Source: Bostrychus sinensis (taxonomy: Eukaryota > Chordata > Actinopteri > Gobiiformes > Eleotridae). From it: a stretch of DNA of 64,000 nucleotides. The translations under genes and the position numbers were made by a program. This document shows, in pieces, positions 59,555 through 64,000 of the stretch. The stretch's first letter is position 1, and each line of letters starts with the position of its first letter. The notes beneath the pieces were generated by a model. That model did not search any database and had not been told where the DNA came from. It was given only the letters and a program-made list of their open reading frames with translations. Location of the stretch: positions 14,985,124 to 15,049,123 of the forward strand of contig CM036242.1 of assembly GCA_020698575.1 (NCBI GenBank), read 5' to 3'.

Positions 59555-59960
59555 CATTTAGAACCTTCTGGATCACCAGAACCAAAATATCAACATGATC
59601 CGGGTCAAAGTATGTCGGATTATAACATCTACCATGATGCCACCTTGTAATAATTTGCCAGTGATTTTGGGCATTATTTGTTGAGTTAGAAGCTCTAATA
59701 GCAAAATTAGCCCAATCTCCCAACAGTAGAGAATCCTTTAAAAAAAATCCTGGATCCAGGTGATGATCTCAACCACACCCAAAATGTAATGACTTGTTCC
59801 TTATTCCATTTCTGACATTTCCTGAAAATTTCATCAAAATCTGTCCATAATTTTTTTGAGTTATGTTGCTAGCAAACAGACAGACATACAGACAAACCAA
59901 TGCTGCTGAAAACATAAGGCAGTGGTAAAAATGTTAGCAACTTGGTAGGGTCACGCTCAC
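59555..59960 (+). mobile_element. Dispersed teleost repeat, partner of 31,300-31,510
   Basis: AATCTCCCAACAGTAGAGAA, TAAAAAAAATCCTGGATCCA, TTTCCTGAAAATTTCATCAA and a run of CAGACA words are strings I recognise from a very abundant fish repeat. The 31.3-kb copy preserves only the 3' half, inverted. Confidence 0.65.
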
Positions 59961-62900
59961 TACAGATTTGTGAAACTGTAGAAGTCTGTAGACCAAAAGG
60001 TAATTGCAGTGACTATATTTGGATTTAGCATCATAGTCACAAAGTTAACTAATGATGCTAATCAAAAGTAAACAACCTCAGAGAATCCATTGCAAAAGCA
60101 CTAGCTGGAAAACAAAAACATATGAATGCATTTTGATTATCCTGAATCTCATGTTGTAAACTTGCCTGTCAAAAACTGGCCTAAAGGCACATCTATGACC
60201 AACATAATTTTTCATACTTTCCATTTATCTAGGACAGGCCTTCTGTGATTGGTTGTATGTTTTTTATTTCACATAGAGGCAGGCTATTCTCCATATGTTA
60301 GTACTGCCCCCTCTTTGCTGTTGGCTGTAAGTTTATTCCAATGTGTTCAACAGTAGTTTCATTTGGTTTCATCACTGGCAGATTCTTCTCAAATCCATGT
60401 ATGCAATATACCATGTTGGACGTTTTGAATACTATTTATCAGGCTGGTGGTGGTGGTGGGGGGGGGACAATTTACCCAGGGCCTACTGCAGGGTGGGGCC
60501 CTTAAAAAACCTAAGATATGTGTGAGAGATATTGCTAAAGTGAGCATGGGGGCCCACCGAGATGGTTTATACAAAGGGCCCAGAAATTTGTGCTACACCC
60601 CTGCTATTTATTAATGCAAAGTCATTTTTGGGTCTTGGCAATTTGGTGAAAAGTTTTGAAAATGTCATGGAAAATTCTAGGAAAAAAGTGTATGAACCCT
60701 GAGTCTTTCTAAATGGTGGGCCTCCAGAAAAGTGTTCAGATAAGACAAGAAAATCTAAACTGAGAGAAAACAATGATGACATTTTCTTCATGATGTTCCT
60801 CAAAGGGAGTCAATAGGTGTCAGGCTTCTTGGAGCCAACCCCTCAACTCCTTGTCGGCAACTTATCCCACCATCCCATGTATCTGCTGTGTATGGTAACA
60901 TTACTCCACTCGCTCCCTCTAAGGCTCACCTGTAAATCTGTAATGCTGCCTGGGCCATTATATCAATGGACCATGAGCGCTCGCAGTCTCCCTCTTCTTT
61001 TCCAATCTCGCCGTGTGTCTGTCCCTCCCGGTCTGTAATAAAACACTGGGCCCAGCGGTGCCTCTGATAGAGCTGTGGGATCACATTAGTGCTGCCCTCG
61101 GAGAGCTTGACAGGTTGTCTATGGCTTTGTGTTGCCGTCCCCATTAACAAGCCGCCTATGTGTATGCCCGTGCGTGGAGTCCATTTGGGAGTGTTATGGA
61201 CCAAAATGAGAAGAAAGGGACGCCGGCTTGGACCGAGTACATTTCAACATGAGGGTTATGTGTGCAACAGTAAACAGTCTGCCCATGAAGCTTTATAGCT
61301 GGTGTATTTTTGCAAACATTTGGCGGGATGTCAGCGGAGCCATATTTATGAAGCATTCCCGTGTAAACTGCAGGGTCTGTATGGGAAGTAATGGCAGAGT
61401 GGATTCAGTGGAATTTCAGATTTACAGGTGACCTCGTGCACAACGGCATTATTGCTTTTACAGTGAACCTAATGGCATAGCTTGTAACTTAAATGTTATT
61501 GCCAAGTGGCTTTGTTTTTACCAGCCTGTCCATGGTGGTTTAATAGAGACGCCGTGCACTTTCACATTTTAGCTATGGCAGATGTGTCATTTCCGAAATA
61601 TCACTCATTCGGCTCTACACGCCTGCCTTTATGTCTGTCTAATCACACCCACACGCGTGAACAGGGGGCATACACAGAACACCTTGTCCTGTCGTTCTTC
61701 TCACTGCTGGGCGCCCGCATTATATTACATACACTATTTTCTCCCTGTGTTGTCATGAGGGAGAAGAAATCATGTTGCATCTCAGCGTATCGTAAGGAAT
61801 CACATGACGCGCCTTGTCCACAGTCCCTGGGAGCTCTCCTGTGTACATGCATCAGCTGCAATAATAATTTAACAGGGAAGCATATCCATTCACACAGCTT
61901 GGGAGTCCCTAAGCAAAATAACAAGCTCGCCGCTATCACTCACATCTGCGGCTCAGCGTGATTAAATCCGTGTTGTACAGTGTGCAGCTCACTCGCTGGG
62001 GCCACTTTTCCGAGCTGCTACATCAGTGTTAATTCAAACCAAATGGCCCTTTATGGCTTCACCTTGGACTGTAGCAGCGTGATTAGCTGGCTCCCCTGTC
62101 ACTGTTTGTCAGCTGACTGTGTCAAACTTGCATGGTGAAAATCCCGAGCAGCCCCTCTCCTCTCATTAAGTCCGCCCCCTCTCTCCCCCCTTCATGACTC
62201 CCTCTCATGCCTGGCGCGCTGGGCTTGGCCCGGGCCGGCTGTGTGGAGGTGGAGCGCTTAGCGGGCTAAATCATTTGGAGCTTTGCCTTGAACTTTGCTC
62301 TAACTAATTTATAGGAATTAAAGTGGTTGACCTCAAATGCTCGGCTCATGAGTCGCTTTGGAAAAATTAGTCGTGTTTCTCTCAAAATGGAGGAGTTTTG
62401 CTTCAATTTTTTTAAGCTTCAAGAGAGACAATTACACAGACTTAAGATGCTTCTTGGCCTTTGTCTTCTCTGACATTTAAATCATGTTGTTTTCCCAGAC
62501 AATACACCGACCCGTGCATAATCATATTTTAAACAGGCAAAGACAGAGGACTAATTTAGAATGCATTAAACCGTCTGATGTTGAACATTCTGCTTACTTA
62601 TGATTTGGACTCTGCTTTCCAACCAAAAACACTGGCCAAGCATCAGTAGCCGTAAATGGGGTTACAATTATTCAAATCTGATTATTCAAATCAAAAGATT
62701 ATGATTATCTGAAACCTGCTAATTGGCCTTTGCGTCTGACATAGCCGTTGTGGGCCCAAGCAGCAGTTTGGGATCCCTGCTCCCACTGCCAGCGTCCTCT
62801 TGTGGGCTGCGCGCTTGGCTCCGGTCTCCAAACGGATCGTCTCCTATGGATCAGGCCAGCGTATGTAAGGCGCTGCAGGCGTCGGCAGCCGGCTTATCCC

Positions 62901-63222
62901 TGTGCCCATGCTCCCATACACGTCCCATCAGCCAAACTGGGACTGGCGCAGTAATCTTGTTAAGAATGGATGTTGTTATTGTGCGATCTGGCTTCACGGT
63001 TTGTTGGAAGAACACGTGGACTGCACAGAGCATCACACACAATGGGAATAGAGTCCCTTTTTAGACAAAGTAGAGTTCCTATTTTTAGAGCTTTAAAGCC
63101 TCACTATGCAAGAGTTTCATAACTAATATAAAACTTCACATTTCCTTTCATATTTATACTTTTTATGTCTCAAGTCCGGTCATATGCCAGAGTATAATTT
63201 AGGAAAAACTGAAAACACAGTA
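59961..63222. other. cdh8: cdh8 intron, about 3.3 kb; 60,800-62,650 a candidate conserved cluster
   Basis: A G-rich run lies at about 60,455-60,468. From 60,800 to 62,650 the DNA is unusually repeat-free, GC-balanced and rich in AATTA/TAAT words (for example CTAACTAATTTATAGGAATT near 62,300). This is the strongest candidate regulatory cluster in the window. Its open frames have no domain. Confidence 0.45.

Positions 63223-64000
<778 letters not shown>

Noticed and set aside
60450..60605. Segment with GGGCCC words and CAGGGGTGTAGCAC on the minus strand, like a hAT end
   Set aside because: A single end without a partner or duplication is insufficient.

Overview
This is a vertebrate nuclear genomic window, almost certainly from a teleost fish. 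It has very low gene density, introns with good splice consensus, long TA and tetranucleotide microsatellites, and many fish-type transposable elements: a Rex3 (RTE-clade) LINE, hAT-like MITEs, tRNA-derived SINEs and a solo LTR. There are no operons, ribosome binding sites or prokaryotic genes.

Only one protein-coding gene can be supported. The first coding exon of a type II classical cadherin, best matched to cadherin-8 (cdh8), lies on the plus strand at 49,419-49,673. It encodes a signal peptide, a short propeptide, a furin site (RAKR) and the mature N-terminus GWVWNQMF with the two swap tryptophans. A CpG-rich promoter-like zone (about 46,470-46,990) and a probable non-coding first exon ending at a GTAAGT donor (47,094) lie upstream. 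The exon carrying the start codon begins after an acceptor at 49,120-49,121. Everything from 49,674 to the window end is intron; the next cadherin exon is not visible.

The 46 kb upstream of the promoter is a gene desert. From left to right it holds: (i) a composite foldback-like element at 821-3,880 built from inverted blocks and 20-bp arrays; (ii) two dead LINE reverse-transcriptase C-terminal fragments at 5.1 and 6.7 kb; (iii) a Rex3 copy at 10.55-14.45 kb broken by a 1,042-bp hAT-like element with a perfect 8-bp target duplication; (iv) a set of MITEs with readable target duplications (16.8, 25.5, 28.9 and 43.7 kb); (v) four copies of one unnamed ~450-bp dispersed family (23.1, 26.5, 34.1 and 52.5 kb); (vi) a solo LTR at 43.2 kb directly beside a hAT MITE, flanked by two halves of an old ~195-bp duplication.

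Between the repeats are stretches of balanced composition with homeodomain-like TAAT words and no repeat look. They are reasonable candidates for conserved regulatory DNA of a developmental cadherin, but conservation cannot be judged from one sequence. I see no undescribed multi-gene system. The most unusual items are the foldback element with its 40-bp copy ladder, and the stacked upstream ORFs in the cdh8 leader.
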